Notes under the pieces: generated by a model
What the model saw: only the letters and a program-made list of their open reading frames with translations
Told to the model about the DNA's origin: nothing
The model's database searches: none
Source of the DNA: Oscillospiraceae bacterium
GTDB lineage: Bacteria > Bacillota > Clostridia > Oscillospirales > Acutalibacteraceae
Length of the DNA stretch: 64,000 nucleotides
Direction: 5' to 3'
Assembly (NCBI GenBank): GCA_015065545.1
Contig: SVQA01000002.1
Coordinates: 124,001-188,000, forward strand
Program-made: the position numbers and the translations under genes
Part shown: one piece after another, positions 54,474-62,978 of the stretch
How positions within the stretch are numbered: the first letter of the stretch is position 1
How the letters are laid out: every line of letters begins with the position of its first letter

Positions 54474-55658
54474 ATGAATTATACATTCGCAAACAGAATT
54501 TGCGGACTTAAACCCTCCGCAATCAGAGAAATTTTTAAATATGCCGCAGACCCCGAGGTTGTGTCGCTTTCAGCAGGCAACCCTGCTCCCGATGCATTTC
54601 CCGCAAAGGAGCTTGCGGAGATTTCCGAAAGACTTATGAGGGAGAACCCCGTGCTTGCACTTCAGTACGGGCTCACAGAGGGCTACCTTCCCTTAAGAGA
54701 AGAGCTCAAAAAGTATATGAAAGAAGACTACAGCATCGGCAGAGATTTCGATGAGCTTATCATCACCTCAGGTGCACAGCAGGTTATGGATTTGCTGACA
54801 AAATCCCTTGTTAACGAAGGCGACGAAATTGTTTGCGAGGCGCCCTCATTTATCGGCTCACTCAATACCTTCCGCTCCTACGGTGCAAAGCTCCTGGGTG
54901 TTCCTATGGACGAGGACGGTATGAATATGGAAGCACTTGAGGAAACTCTCAAGACTCACCAAAAGGTAAGATTTATTTATACAATTCCCACCTTCCAGAA
55001 TCCTTCGGGTATTACAATGAGCTTGGAGAAGAGAAAGAAGCTCTACGAAATCGCAAAGAAATATGGTGTGCTTATCCTTGAGGATAACCCCTATGGAGAG
55101 CTTCGTTACAGAGGTGAGACCCTTCCCACAATCAAATCTATGGACGAGGACGGCATTGTTGTTTATGCAGGTTCTTTCTCCAAAGTTATCTCTCCCGGTA
55201 TGCGTGTGGGTTGGTTTGTGGCACCTAAAGAGGTCGCACAGAAGATGGTTGTTTGCAAACAGGGCAGCGATGTTCACTCAAATATGTGGTCACAGGTGCT
55301 TTGCTACGAGTTTATGACAAAATATGACTTCAAAGGGCATCTTGAATTTTTAAGACAGCTTTACAGTAAAAAGGCAGAGTACACAATGAATCTTCTGCGT
55401 GAGAATCTTTCCGATAAAATCACTTTCGGCGAGATTGACGGCGGACTCTTTATCTGGTGCACACTTCCCGAGGATGTGGATATGCCTCAGTTTTGTATGG
55501 ATGCAGTAAAGAACAAGGTTTGTGTTGTTCCCGGCACAGCCTTCCTTGCAGATGAAAACTCAGTATCTCATAACTTCAGAATCAATTTCTCGACTCCTAC
55601 CGACGAACAGCTCAAAAAAGGCATCGAAATTCTCGGCAGACTTTCCAAAACACTTTGA
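54474..55658 (+). CDS. PLP-dependent aminotransferase (class I/II)
   Basis: 394 residues; I chose the ATG at 54474 over a GTG at 54465, though the ribosome site (AAAG) is weak. Fold type I aminotransferase: SLSAGNPAPDAFP, ITSGAQQVMDLLTKSL, YTIPTFQNPSGITMS, and the PLP lysine in YAGSFSKVISPGMRVGW. It resembles 2-aminoadipate / aromatic / branched-chain enzymes related to the catalytic half of MocR regulators. The substrate is undetermined. trpS follows after 25 bp, so the two are probably co-transcribed. Confidence 0.93.
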   Translation: MNYTFANRICGLKPSAIREIFKYAADPEVVSLSAGNPAPDAFPAKELAEISERLMRENPVLALQYGLTEGYLPLREELKKYMKEDYSIGRDFDELIITSGAQQVMDLLTKSLVNEGDEIVCEAPSFIGSLNTFRSYGAKLLGVPMDEDGMNMEALEETLKTHQKVRFIYTIPTFQNPSGITMSLEKRKKLYEIAKKYGVLILEDNPYGELRYRGETLPTIKSMDEDGIVVYAGSFSKVISPGMRVGWFVAPKEVAQKMVVCKQGSDVHSNMWSQVLCYEFMTKYDFKGHLEFLRQLYSKKAEYTMNLLRENLSDKITFGEIDGGLFIWCTLPEDVDMPQFCMDAVKNKVCVVPGTAFLADENSVSHNFRINFSTPTDEQLKKGIEILGRLSKTL

Positions 55659-55683
55659 TTTAAACTCTTAAGGAGATAATGAT

Positions 55684-56697
55684 ATGGAACAGACAGTAGA
55701 AAAAAAGAAAATAGTTTACAGTGCAATTCAGCCTTCGGGTACAATCACTCTCGGCAATTATCTCGGTGCTCTTCGCAACTGGGTAATTATGCAGAACGAA
55801 GAGGATAAGAATTGCATTTACACCCTTGCAGACCTGCACACAATCACTGTAAGACAGGAGCCTGCAACAATGAGAAAGAATGTTCTGGAGGCTTATGCTT
55901 CCATTCTTGCCTGCGGTGTTGACCCCGAAAAGAGCATATTCTTCATTCAGAGCCACGTTCCTGCCCACGCACAGATGGCATGGATTCTTAACTGCTACAC
56001 TCAGTTCGGTGAGCTTTCAAGAATGACACAGTTCAAGGATAAGTCTGCAAAGCACGCAGATAACATCAACGCAGGTCTTTTTACATATCCCACACTTATG
56101 GCGGCAGACATTCTTCTTTATCAGGCAGACCTTGTTCCCGTAGGTGCAGACCAGAAACAGCACCTGGAACTTGCCCGTGATATTGCAGAGCGTTTTAACG
56201 GCAGATACTCAAATGTGTTTACAGTGCCCGAGGGATTTATCCCTACAAACGGTGCAAGGGTTATGAGTCTGCAGGACCCCACAAGAAAGATGAGCAAATC
56301 CGACGAGAACGTAAATGCTTGCGTATCCTTGCTTGACGACCCTGATACAATTATGCGTAAGTTTAAGCGTGCCGTTACCGACAGCGAAGCAAAGGTTTGC
56401 ATCGGCGAGGGTAAAGACGGCGTAAATAACCTTATCGGCATCTACTCTGCAGTAACAGGCAAGTCTGCAGACGAGATAACAGCTCAGTTTGAGGGCAAGG
56501 GTTACGGCGACTTTAAGATTGCAGTAGGTGAAGCTGTTGTAGAAGAACTCAGACCCATCAGAGAAAAGTACGAAAAGCTTATTGCAGACAAGGCTTTCCT
56601 CGAAGAGAGTTACCGTGCAGCAGCACAGACAGCAGACAGATTTGCCCAGCGTACTCTGGACAAAGCAATGAAGAAAATCGGATTTATCCACAGATAA
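55684..56697 (+). CDS. trpS: Tryptophanyl-tRNA synthetase
   Basis: 337 residues. Class I: AIQPSGTITLGNYLGALRNW (HIGH equivalent), PVGADQKQHLELARDIA, and RKMSKSDENVN (KMSKS). It charges tRNA-Trp. AAGGAG precedes the ATG. There is no T-box leader, since the gene follows the aminotransferase by 25 bp. Transcription probably ends in the palindromic repeat at 56723-56850. Confidence 0.98.
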   Translation: MEQTVEKKKIVYSAIQPSGTITLGNYLGALRNWVIMQNEEDKNCIYTLADLHTITVRQEPATMRKNVLEAYASILACGVDPEKSIFFIQSHVPAHAQMAWILNCYTQFGELSRMTQFKDKSAKHADNINAGLFTYPTLMAADILLYQADLVPVGADQKQHLELARDIAERFNGRYSNVFTVPEGFIPTNGARVMSLQDPTRKMSKSDENVNACVSLLDDPDTIMRKFKRAVTDSEAKVCIGEGKDGVNNLIGIYSAVTGKSADEITAQFEGKGYGDFKIAVGEAVVEELRPIREKYEKLIADKAFLEESYRAAAQTADRFAQRTLDKAMKKIGFIHR

Positions 56698-56722
56698 AAG
56701 TAAAATGAAAAAAATAAAATGC

Positions 56723-56850
56723 GGCTCCCTTGTGTAAAGGGAGCCGGGTTTGCCATAAGGCAAAGACTGAGGGATTGTAAAATAAAGTTGACAATCCTCC
56801 CGTCATTTACTATGCAAATGCCACCCTCCTTTACACAAGGAGGGCTTTTT
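56723..56850. repeat. Palindromic repeat element, full copy
   Basis: An imperfect palindrome of about 128 bp. The left end is a perfect hairpin GGCTCCCTT-GTGTA-AAGGGAGCC (56723-56745). The right end is CCCTCCTT-TACAC-AAGGAGGG (56824-56844), whose loop is the complement of the left loop. Inner arms GAGGGATTGT (56769-56778) and ACAATCCTCC (56791-56800) pair almost perfectly. The right hairpin is followed by six T and can terminate trpS. I recall similar elements being common in Clostridia genomes. Confidence 0.85.
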
Positions 56851-56890
56851 TGTGTGAAAAATAAATTTTTAAAATTTTCCAAAAAATCTG

Positions 56891-56915
56891 TGAGGTTTAT
56901 CTTCCCTATATCGTC
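56891..56915 (+). promoter_or_regulatory. Possible ECF-type promoter of the sigma-factor gene
   Basis: TGAGGT (56891-56896), 15 bp, CGTC (56912-56915). CGTC -10 elements are typical of Firmicutes ECF sigma factors that drive their own genes; the -35 is an imperfect match to TGAAAC. Confidence 0.4.
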
Positions 56916-56953
56916 AAAGAGGTGAGAAGGGAAAACTTGAAAGGAGTATGTCA

Positions 56954-57511
56954 ATGGATAACGGTGCTGGTAGCTACCGCCGTTTCCTTGACGGAGATGA
57001 TGACGGATTTGTAGAAATTATCAGGGACTACAAAGACGGCTTGCAAATTTATCTTTGTTCAATAACGGGAAATGTGTTAGTGGCAGAGGAACTTACAGAG
57101 GAAACCTTTGTAAAAATTATTACTAAAAAACCTCGTTTTTCGGGCAAATCAAGTTTTAAGACATGGCTGTATACAATTGGAAGAAATGTAGCCATAGATT
57201 TCCTGCGCAAAAAATCACGCAGTGAAGAAGTTTCGTTAGACGAGATTGCTGAACTTCACAGCGAAGAAAAGCTTTTGGAAGATGCATACATAAAAGACGA
57301 GGAAAAACGAGAGCTTCACAAAGCTCTCAAAAAGCTTCCTCCAACTTATCGGCAGGCATTGTGGCTTACATACTTTGAGGAGCTTTCCAATAAAGAAACG
57401 GCAGGTATTATGAAAAAATCGGTCCATAACGTAGAGACCATACTCTACAGAGCACGAATTGCGCTCAAAGAAGAACTTTTAAAGGAGGGGTTCGTCTATG
57501 AAGGATTATAA
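56954..57511 (+). CDS. ECF (sigma-70 family) RNA polymerase sigma factor
   Basis: 185 residues from the second ATG (AAAGGAG 7 nt upstream; the ATG at 56948 is 1 nt from it). Region 2 lies at about 20-85 (VLVAEELTEETFVKIITKKP, TWLYTIGRNVAIDFLRKK) and region 4 at about 120-175 (LPPTYRQALWLTYFEELSNK, ETAGIMKKSVHNVETILYRA). No region 3 or 1.1, as in ECF factors. It overlaps the next gene by 14 bp, and that gene encodes a membrane protein in the usual place of an anti-sigma factor. Confidence 0.95.
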   Translation: MDNGAGSYRRFLDGDDDGFVEIIRDYKDGLQIYLCSITGNVLVAEELTEETFVKIITKKPRFSGKSSFKTWLYTIGRNVAIDFLRKKSRSEEVSLDEIAELHSEEKLLEDAYIKDEEKRELHKALKKLPPTYRQALWLTYFEELSNKETAGIMKKSVHNVETILYRARIALKEELLKEGFVYEGL

Positions 57512-58706
57512 CGAGATGGCGAAATCGGTATTTAAAAAACGTGACGAATACCTTATTGCACAGAAAAAAAGACGGGCAATGCTTCTTAAAGCAGGAGTGC
57601 CCCTTTGCTCCTTGGTGCTTGTAACAATGTTGAGCCTGATTGTGTGGCAGGCAAAGCTTCCCAAAATGCCTAAGAAACCTTCGGAGCCTACCATAAACAT
57701 AACCGAACAAGTAAAGCCCGATGATACATCAAAGGGTGTGGTTCATTCCCCGAATGGTGAATTTACAGAAACACAGCACAGCAGTGTGCAAACACTGCAA
57801 TCTGTTGAGCAAAGTGCAGGTGGCAGTCAGAACATCCCTAATCCCACACAGAACACTCAAGAATACACAGGGGACAGACCGCAGAGTCAGGGCGGTAAGC
57901 CCGTAACGGATCCGATATATCCTCAGCCCAACACAGGCGGTGTGTTTTATCCCAACAGTTCCGAGGCGGGCGGCAAGCCCCCGACGATTATACAGGGGGG
58001 TACAAAGCCGATGGAGGAGATGACTCTGCCCTCTCTTGTACCGGGTGGAGATGATCTCACTTGGGTACCTGTTGTTCCGGCAACAGGCACTGATAATGGC
58101 GATGCACTTGTTCCTCCATGTTCGCCGGTAAACCCGACCTTACCGGCAGATTGTACTGTAGGCGAAAGCGACTATCCTGAGCCAACTGCCGGTAACGAAG
58201 TTTGTGTTACTACATCACCCACAGAGCCTATGCCCACAGGTCCTTTGGAAATAACTGTTGAGGACGAAGTTATTGTGGCACAGGTGGGGGATAAGGTGAC
58301 TTACACCGTAGAGCTTATGGCACCTAAGAAGTTTGAGAACATTCAGATTGCTCTTAATTATAACAGCAATTATCTGAATCTTTTGGTGCCTGCCGAAGTA
58401 TATGAGGGTGTTTGCAGGGACACAACACCCAATTTGACCGATGCAACGGTAGGCTTTAACTATAATGTATTCAAAGTGGTTGCTTCCGATATTGTTACAA
58501 AATACGATTTCCGACAGAGGAAGGTACTGTTTTCGGTAGATTTTATTGTCAAAAGACCGGGTAAGTTAGAGTGGAACTTCACGGTGGAAGAAATGTGTAT
58601 TTATGTGGGTTCTTCTCCATCTGAACATATAAAATATTTTTCTCGTGGAGAGCAGCTTACTTTTGACGGCATTACATTTTATCATAATCTTAGTGTGAAT
58701 AAGTAA
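57498..58706 (+). CDS. Membrane protein with extracellular cohesin-like domain (putative anti-sigma)
   Basis: 402 residues. A short basic cytoplasmic N-terminus (1-31), one membrane helix (about 32-51), a Pro/Thr/Ser/Gly-rich stalk (about 52-250), and a 150-residue C-terminal beta domain (252-402). That domain begins EITVEDEVIVAQVGDKVTYT and continues with FENIQIALNYNSNYLNLL, the pattern of cohesin and related carbohydrate-binding folds. AAAGGAGGGG inside the sigma gene drives a coupled start. The position, topology and coupling suggest it restrains the sigma factor, although no known anti-sigma motif is visible in its 31-residue inner part. Confidence 0.72.
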   Translation: MKDYNEMAKSVFKKRDEYLIAQKKRRAMLLKAGVPLCSLVLVTMLSLIVWQAKLPKMPKKPSEPTINITEQVKPDDTSKGVVHSPNGEFTETQHSSVQTLQSVEQSAGGSQNIPNPTQNTQEYTGDRPQSQGGKPVTDPIYPQPNTGGVFYPNSSEAGGKPPTIIQGGTKPMEEMTLPSLVPGGDDLTWVPVVPATGTDNGDALVPPCSPVNPTLPADCTVGESDYPEPTAGNEVCVTTSPTEPMPTGPLEITVEDEVIVAQVGDKVTYTVELMAPKKFENIQIALNYNSNYLNLLVPAEVYEGVCRDTTPNLTDATVGFNYNVFKVVASDIVTKYDFRQRKVLFSVDFIVKRPGKLEWNFTVEEMCIYVGSSPSEHIKYFSRGEQLTFDGITFYHNLSVNK

Positions 58707-58731
58707 ATATTGAATTCAAAGGAGTGATTTT

Positions 58732-60081
58732 ATGAAAAAGATATTGTCTGTTTTGATTGCAGTTTTATTGATGTGTTCTTGCTTATTAGTGCCTGTTTCG
58801 GCACAGGAAGATAAGCTTTTGCAGAACTTTTTTAATTACTGCTATGAAAAAATAGGAGAAGGTAGCGTAAGCGAAGTTAGAATAACCGACAGAATCAATT
58901 GGGATGATGTAACCTACTTTAGTGCTACAAGCTGGCTTGCTCCTGCTCAGGAGGGAACTTGCGAGATTATCGGCGAATATTGTGTGCATTCCAATGTTAC
59001 GGAGTATCCTTATGCTCTTGGAGTTTATGTAGCCACCAACGACGAGGTTTACAGCTACAAGGACGCATTTGACTTGGGTGTCATAAAAAGTGCGAGTATG
59101 GTAACGGCTTTTGATGGTATCACTGCCCACAAAGCAGGCGAGGATGTGGAGCTTACCCATAGGTGTATGGATGCCTTTGCCCGATACAAAAAGTTTACAC
59201 CTGAAAAGGATGAATATATCGAATGTGAGGTTTACGGCGAGGTTGAGGGTGCTGTTGTTTTTCAGGCAGAAATAACAGCCAAAGGCAATTTATATCCCAC
59301 GGTTGTCGTCAGCCAGAGAATCGGCGGATATATTTTTTATGAAGGTCGTCCCGTCGGACCTCGAGATAATCCTGTTGGGCTCTATATTCTCAAGGATTCA
59401 GAGGTTATGCCTCTTTCAGAAGCCTATGAAAACCACAAGATTTCCTTAAGCGGTATTCTGTCCGTTTTGCACGGAGAAAAAGCAACTGACGGTATCGAGG
59501 ATGCCTTGAGAGAAAAATACAATCTTTCGGGACCTGCTCTGGAAAAATGGCCCATAGGCGAAGACCCCGAGGGATATATTTACAGAGAGCAGTATGCTTA
59601 CTTCGGCGGGGAGGGTAATCTCTATAATGCCAATTACCCCGACTATATGCTCGTGTTTGCAGCAGACGGACCGGGTGCTCCTGCGGCTCCTGTAGATATT
59701 TACGGAGAATATGTAATAGGTTCTTACTCTTGGTACAATCATTATAGACACGGTTACTTTGTATATGTTCCTGAAACAAAGACCGTTTATACCTTGAAAG
59801 AAGCAGTAGAAGCAGATATTGAAGGTATCGAAAATGCCTTTTTGCATCTGGGCAAACAAGGCGGAATCAGAGGCGACGCAGACAAAGACGGAAAAATCAC
59901 CATAAAGGACGCAACATTTATTCAGAAAGGTATAGCAGGGATTAAAACACCTATGCTCTATTACGATAATGTAGTGGGTTTTATTGTAGATTTTGATGCA
60001 GATACCCATATAACAGTAAAGGACGCAACAGCAATCCAGAAGCTTGTTGCAGGAATTGAATTTTCCAGAGATGATGTGTAA
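58732..60081 (+). CDS. Secreted dockerin protein
   Basis: 449 residues. Signal peptide at about 1-25 (ends PVSAQ). Residues 26-380 are a beta-rich region I cannot assign, with two similar segments (WLAPAQEGTCEIIGEYCVHS near 65 and GAPAAPVDIYGEYVIGSYSW near 317). The C-terminal dockerin (381-449) has two calcium-loop repeats, DADKDGKITIKDATFIQK and DFDADTHITVKDATAIQK. It lies 25 bp after the cohesin-like membrane protein gene, with AAAGGAG, so it is probably in one operon. It may dock onto that protein. Confidence 0.87.
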   Translation: MKKILSVLIAVLLMCSCLLVPVSAQEDKLLQNFFNYCYEKIGEGSVSEVRITDRINWDDVTYFSATSWLAPAQEGTCEIIGEYCVHSNVTEYPYALGVYVATNDEVYSYKDAFDLGVIKSASMVTAFDGITAHKAGEDVELTHRCMDAFARYKKFTPEKDEYIECEVYGEVEGAVVFQAEITAKGNLYPTVVVSQRIGGYIFYEGRPVGPRDNPVGLYILKDSEVMPLSEAYENHKISLSGILSVLHGEKATDGIEDALREKYNLSGPALEKWPIGEDPEGYIYREQYAYFGGEGNLYNANYPDYMLVFAADGPGAPAAPVDIYGEYVIGSYSWYNHYRHGYFVYVPETKTVYTLKEAVEADIEGIENAFLHLGKQGGIRGDADKDGKITIKDATFIQKGIAGIKTPMLYYDNVVGFIVDFDADTHITVKDATAIQKLVAGIEFSRDDV

Positions 60082-60134
60082 GCGATAAATCCGCTTAATA
60101 AATTAAATAGCTACTCCTGTTTTCCCCTCATAAA

Positions 60135-60171
60135 GAAATCGGGCACATACCTTTTGTATGTGTCCGATTTC
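60135..60171 (+). terminator. Terminator after the dockerin gene
   Basis: A 16-bp stem GAAATCGGGCACATAC / GTATGTGTCCGATTTC (one G-T pair) with a 5-nt loop. Confidence 0.8.
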
Positions 60172-60196
60172 TCTTATGTTTCCATATAAAAGAAAA

Positions 60197-60249
60197 GCCC
60201 TCCTTGTGTAAAGGAGGGTGGCACGGCAAAGCCGTGACGGGAGGATTGT
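60197..60249. repeat. Palindromic repeat element, half copy
   Basis: It holds the hairpin CCCTCCTT-GTGTA-AAGGAGGG (60198-60218), then CACGGC-AAA-GCCGTG (60222-60236) and GGGAGGATTGT (60239-60249). It matches the reverse complement of the right half of the element at 56723-56850; the second half is missing. Confidence 0.8.
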
Positions 60250-60272
60250 GAGAATATGCGGAGAATACGGCA

Positions 60273-61115
60273 TTATTCTGCATTCAATACGAATATGGGG
60301 ATTTCGGGAGGATTCAAAAATCTTACGGGGAATTGGGAGTTTCCTACTCCGCGGCTAATAAAAAGAGTGGTGTCTTTTTCTTTGAAGAAGCCTGAGTCAT
60401 ATTTAGGCAAAAAGCCCTGATTGGGTGCAAAAAGACCGCCGATAAAGGGGAGCTTAATCTGTCCGCCGTGGGTGTGGCCTGTCAGACAAAGGTCAATGTT
60501 ATGCTCTGCATAAACCTTAATGTGCTCAGGTCTGTGGCAGAGCAAAACAGTAAAGTCAGAATGATTTTGTTTTAAAAGTTCTTTTAGGGTTTTGTTAAGA
60601 ATCTCGGAGTTTGGCTCTTCGGTTTCTCTTCTTATTACGTAAGGATCTTCTGCACCAATAAGGGTTATTGAATCGCTGTTTTTCTTAATGGTGATAATCT
60701 CGTTTTGCATTGTGTGAACTCCTGCTTTTTTGAGTTTTTTCAGCAGGATAGCGTACTCATCGGGCATTCGTGCTTCGTGGTTGCCGCATACATAGTAGCA
60801 GGGAGCGATTTTTACTGCCTTCTTTGCAAAAGCCTCGGAAACATCTATCTTTGTGCGGCGGCTGTCAATCATATCTCCTGTTATAACTATTATGTCGGGG
60901 TGTGCGTTTTTTAGGAGTGTTAAGGTTTTTGAGTTGCCTTTTCCATGCTCGCAGTTGTGCAGATCGGAAATCTGAGCAATGCGAAAGCCATCAAAGCTTT
61001 TTGGCAGGGATTTAAAAGATAAGTTATATAAGACGGTTTTTAAATTTCTGTTGCAGTAAATGCCCGACAGAAGAAAAATAAGCACAAGGCTTAGAATAAT
61101 AATTGCAATAATCAT
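60273..61115 (-). CDS. Membrane-anchored metallophosphoesterase (YkuE-like)
   Basis: 280 residues with an N-terminal membrane helix. Calcineurin-like metal motifs: AQISDLHNCEHG, VITGDMIDSR, VCGNHEARMP, LLCHRPEH and GHTHGGQIKLP. These two-metal enzymes hydrolyse phosphoesters; YkuE-type members may act at the membrane. GAGGGA precedes the ATG. It lies 13 bp after the Crp/Fnr gene in one operon. Confidence 0.93.
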   Translation of the reverse strand: MIIAIIILSLVLIFLLSGIYCNRNLKTVLYNLSFKSLPKSFDGFRIAQISDLHNCEHGKGNSKTLTLLKNAHPDIIVITGDMIDSRRTKIDVSEAFAKKAVKIAPCYYVCGNHEARMPDEYAILLKKLKKAGVHTMQNEIITIKKNSDSITLIGAEDPYVIRRETEEPNSEILNKTLKELLKQNHSDFTVLLCHRPEHIKVYAEHNIDLCLTGHTHGGQIKLPFIGGLFAPNQGFLPKYDSGFFKEKDTTLFISRGVGNSQFPVRFLNPPEIPIFVLNAE

Positions 61116-61128
61116 AAGATCCCTCGAG

Positions 61129-61809
61129 TTATAAACAGTTTTTGAGCTTTTGTTGCTCCTCTATTTTGAAGGAGTTTTTGTAGTAGCTTATTATATTCTC
61201 ATCCTGCATTCGTGAAAGCTCTCGGGAGAGAGCACTTCGGTTTGCACCCAGCAAAGAGGCAAGCTCTTCTCTGTTGTAGGGAACGCTGAAGGTGCTTTGT
61301 TTTAACTCCTTTTGCATATCGAGTAAAAACATTGCAATGCGGGAACGTAGTGATTTGCAGGAAATATATGCAATTTTTCGGTTTAAAAGCCAGAATTTGT
61401 CGGCAATGCCGTGAAGCATATTGGCAAGAACCTTTCGGCAGATTGGATTGCAGGCATTTTCGGTCAGTTTTTCAAAGTCGATAAACACCACCTTTGAATC
61501 CTCTTTTGCTATAACGCTTACAGGGGTCGGGTGATTTACGGAGGACATAAGCACATCTGCAAACACACTGCCCTTTGTGTGAGTTTGTATAAGTCTGCGT
61601 TCGCCTGAGTAAGACACGCTTTCGGCATTGATGGTGCCTTCAAGGAGAAGTCCTGCTTTTTGTACCGTGTCACCCTGACTGAAAATAACCGAGTTTTTTG
61701 CAAAGCTTGTAACAGAAAGGTTAAGAGCTTTTTCTATATATTCTATTTCTTGGGTAGAAAAATCTTCAAAAAGAGAAGTTTTTTTTAGGAGTTCATAGTA
61801 GTTTTTCAT
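61129..61809 (-). CDS. Crp/Fnr-family transcription regulator
   Basis: 226 residues: N-terminal cyclic-nucleotide-binding-like beta barrel (about 10-125), dimer helix, and a C-terminal winged helix with REELASLLGANRSALSRELS. There is no Fnr-type N-terminal cysteine cluster; three cysteines (in NACNPICRK and ISCK) lie mid-protein. The effector is unknown. It is divergent from the ABC transporter operon across a 14-bp palindrome that is the likely binding site. Confidence 0.93.
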   Translation of the reverse strand: MKNYYELLKKTSLFEDFSTQEIEYIEKALNLSVTSFAKNSVIFSQGDTVQKAGLLLEGTINAESVSYSGERRLIQTHTKGSVFADVLMSSVNHPTPVSVIAKEDSKVVFIDFEKLTENACNPICRKVLANMLHGIADKFWLLNRKIAYISCKSLRSRIAMFLLDMQKELKQSTFSVPYNREELASLLGANRSALSRELSRMQDENIISYYKNSFKIEEQQKLKNCL

Positions 61810-61836
61810 TTGATAAGTCCTGTATTTTCTATTTTT

Positions 61837-61850
61837 GTTGCTATAGCAAC
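61837..61850. promoter_or_regulatory. Probable Crp/Fnr binding palindrome
   Basis: GTTGCTATAGCAAC, a perfect 14-bp palindrome between the divergent regulator and transporter genes. A -10-like TATAAT lies about 25 bp downstream on the transporter side. Confidence 0.6.
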
Positions 61851-61910
61851 GAATTTACAAGGAAAATTATACTATAATATATATGAAAAATCAACAGGAG
61901 GTATAACAAA

Positions 61911-62978
61911 ATGAAAAAATTTGTATCCGTAATTTCTATTGTCCTTGCAGTGTTTATGCTTATGTCTTTTGCAGGCTGTGCAGGTAATACCAAAGACGAC
62001 ACAAAGACAACAACAGCCCCCAAAGGTGACACAGGGGTAAATGCAACTCAGCCGATTGATAACGATAAAGAGCTTCCCGAGGGTGAGGTTGCTGACGTTT
62101 ATACCCTTAAAGGCCCCACGGGTATGGGTATGGCTCAGCTTATTGATGAAGAAAAAAACAGTGACGAGTCTGATTATAACTTTACTGTAGTAGCATCCCC
62201 CGAAGAGATTACAGCGGCTATCATCAACGGCGATGCAGATATTGCCGCTTGCCCTGTAAATCTTGCTTCCGTACTTTACAACAGAACAGACGGCGGTGTT
62301 AAGATTCTCGCTCTCAATACTCTCGGTGTTACCTATATTGTAACAAACGGTACAGAGGTTAACTCTATCGAAGATTTAAGGGGTAAGACCGTTATCACAG
62401 CGGGTCAGGGTGCAACTCCCGAGTATATCCTCAATAAGCTTCTTACAGACAGCGGCCTTACAGTAGGCGAGGATGTTTTTGTGGAATTCAGAACAGAGCA
62501 CGCTGATGTTGCATCTCTTGTGGCAAGCGGTATGGCAGATGTGGTTCTCCTTCCCGAGCCTCAGGTAACATCTACTCTTGCACAGAATCCCGACCTTAAG
62601 GTTGCACTTGACCTTACAGAGGTTTGGGAAGCGAAGTACGGCACAAAGCTTGTGCAGGGCTGTGTGGTTGCAAGAAGCGAATTTGCAGATAATTACCCCG
62701 GCACAGTAAACGACTTCCTTGAGGACTATAAAGAAAGCGTAGATTTCATCAACACAGCAACAGACGAGGCGGCTCAGATGATTGTTGACGCAGGAATCAT
62801 CCCCAAGGCACCCCTTGCAAAGAAAGCAATTCCCACAAGCTATATCACATTTATCACCGGCGACACAATGAAGAGCCTTGTAAAAGATAATCTGCAGGTG
62901 CTCTTTGATGCGAATCCTAAATCCGTAGGAGGAACACTCCCCGATGAAAATTTCTACTATAATTACATCGAAGACTAA
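61911..62978 (+). CDS. ABC transporter substrate-binding lipoprotein (NMT1/SsuA/TauA type)
   Basis: 355 residues. The signal peptide ends in a lipobox (FAGC). A Thr/Asp-rich linker is followed by a periplasmic-binding-protein type II fold of the nitrate/sulfonate/taurine/thiamine-precursor group (IINGDADIAACPVNLASVLY, LRGKTVITAGQGATPEYILN, ASGMADVVLLPEPQ). The ligand cannot be told. AGGAGG precedes the ATG. It overlaps the permease-ATPase gene by 35 bp. Confidence 0.92.
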   Translation: MKKFVSVISIVLAVFMLMSFAGCAGNTKDDTKTTTAPKGDTGVNATQPIDNDKELPEGEVADVYTLKGPTGMGMAQLIDEEKNSDESDYNFTVVASPEEITAAIINGDADIAACPVNLASVLYNRTDGGVKILALNTLGVTYIVTNGTEVNSIEDLRGKTVITAGQGATPEYILNKLLTDSGLTVGEDVFVEFRTEHADVASLVASGMADVVLLPEPQVTSTLAQNPDLKVALDLTEVWEAKYGTKLVQGCVVARSEFADNYPGTVNDFLEDYKESVDFINTATDEAAQMIVDAGIIPKAPLAKKAIPTSYITFITGDTMKSLVKDNLQVLFDANPKSVGGTLPDENFYYNYIED

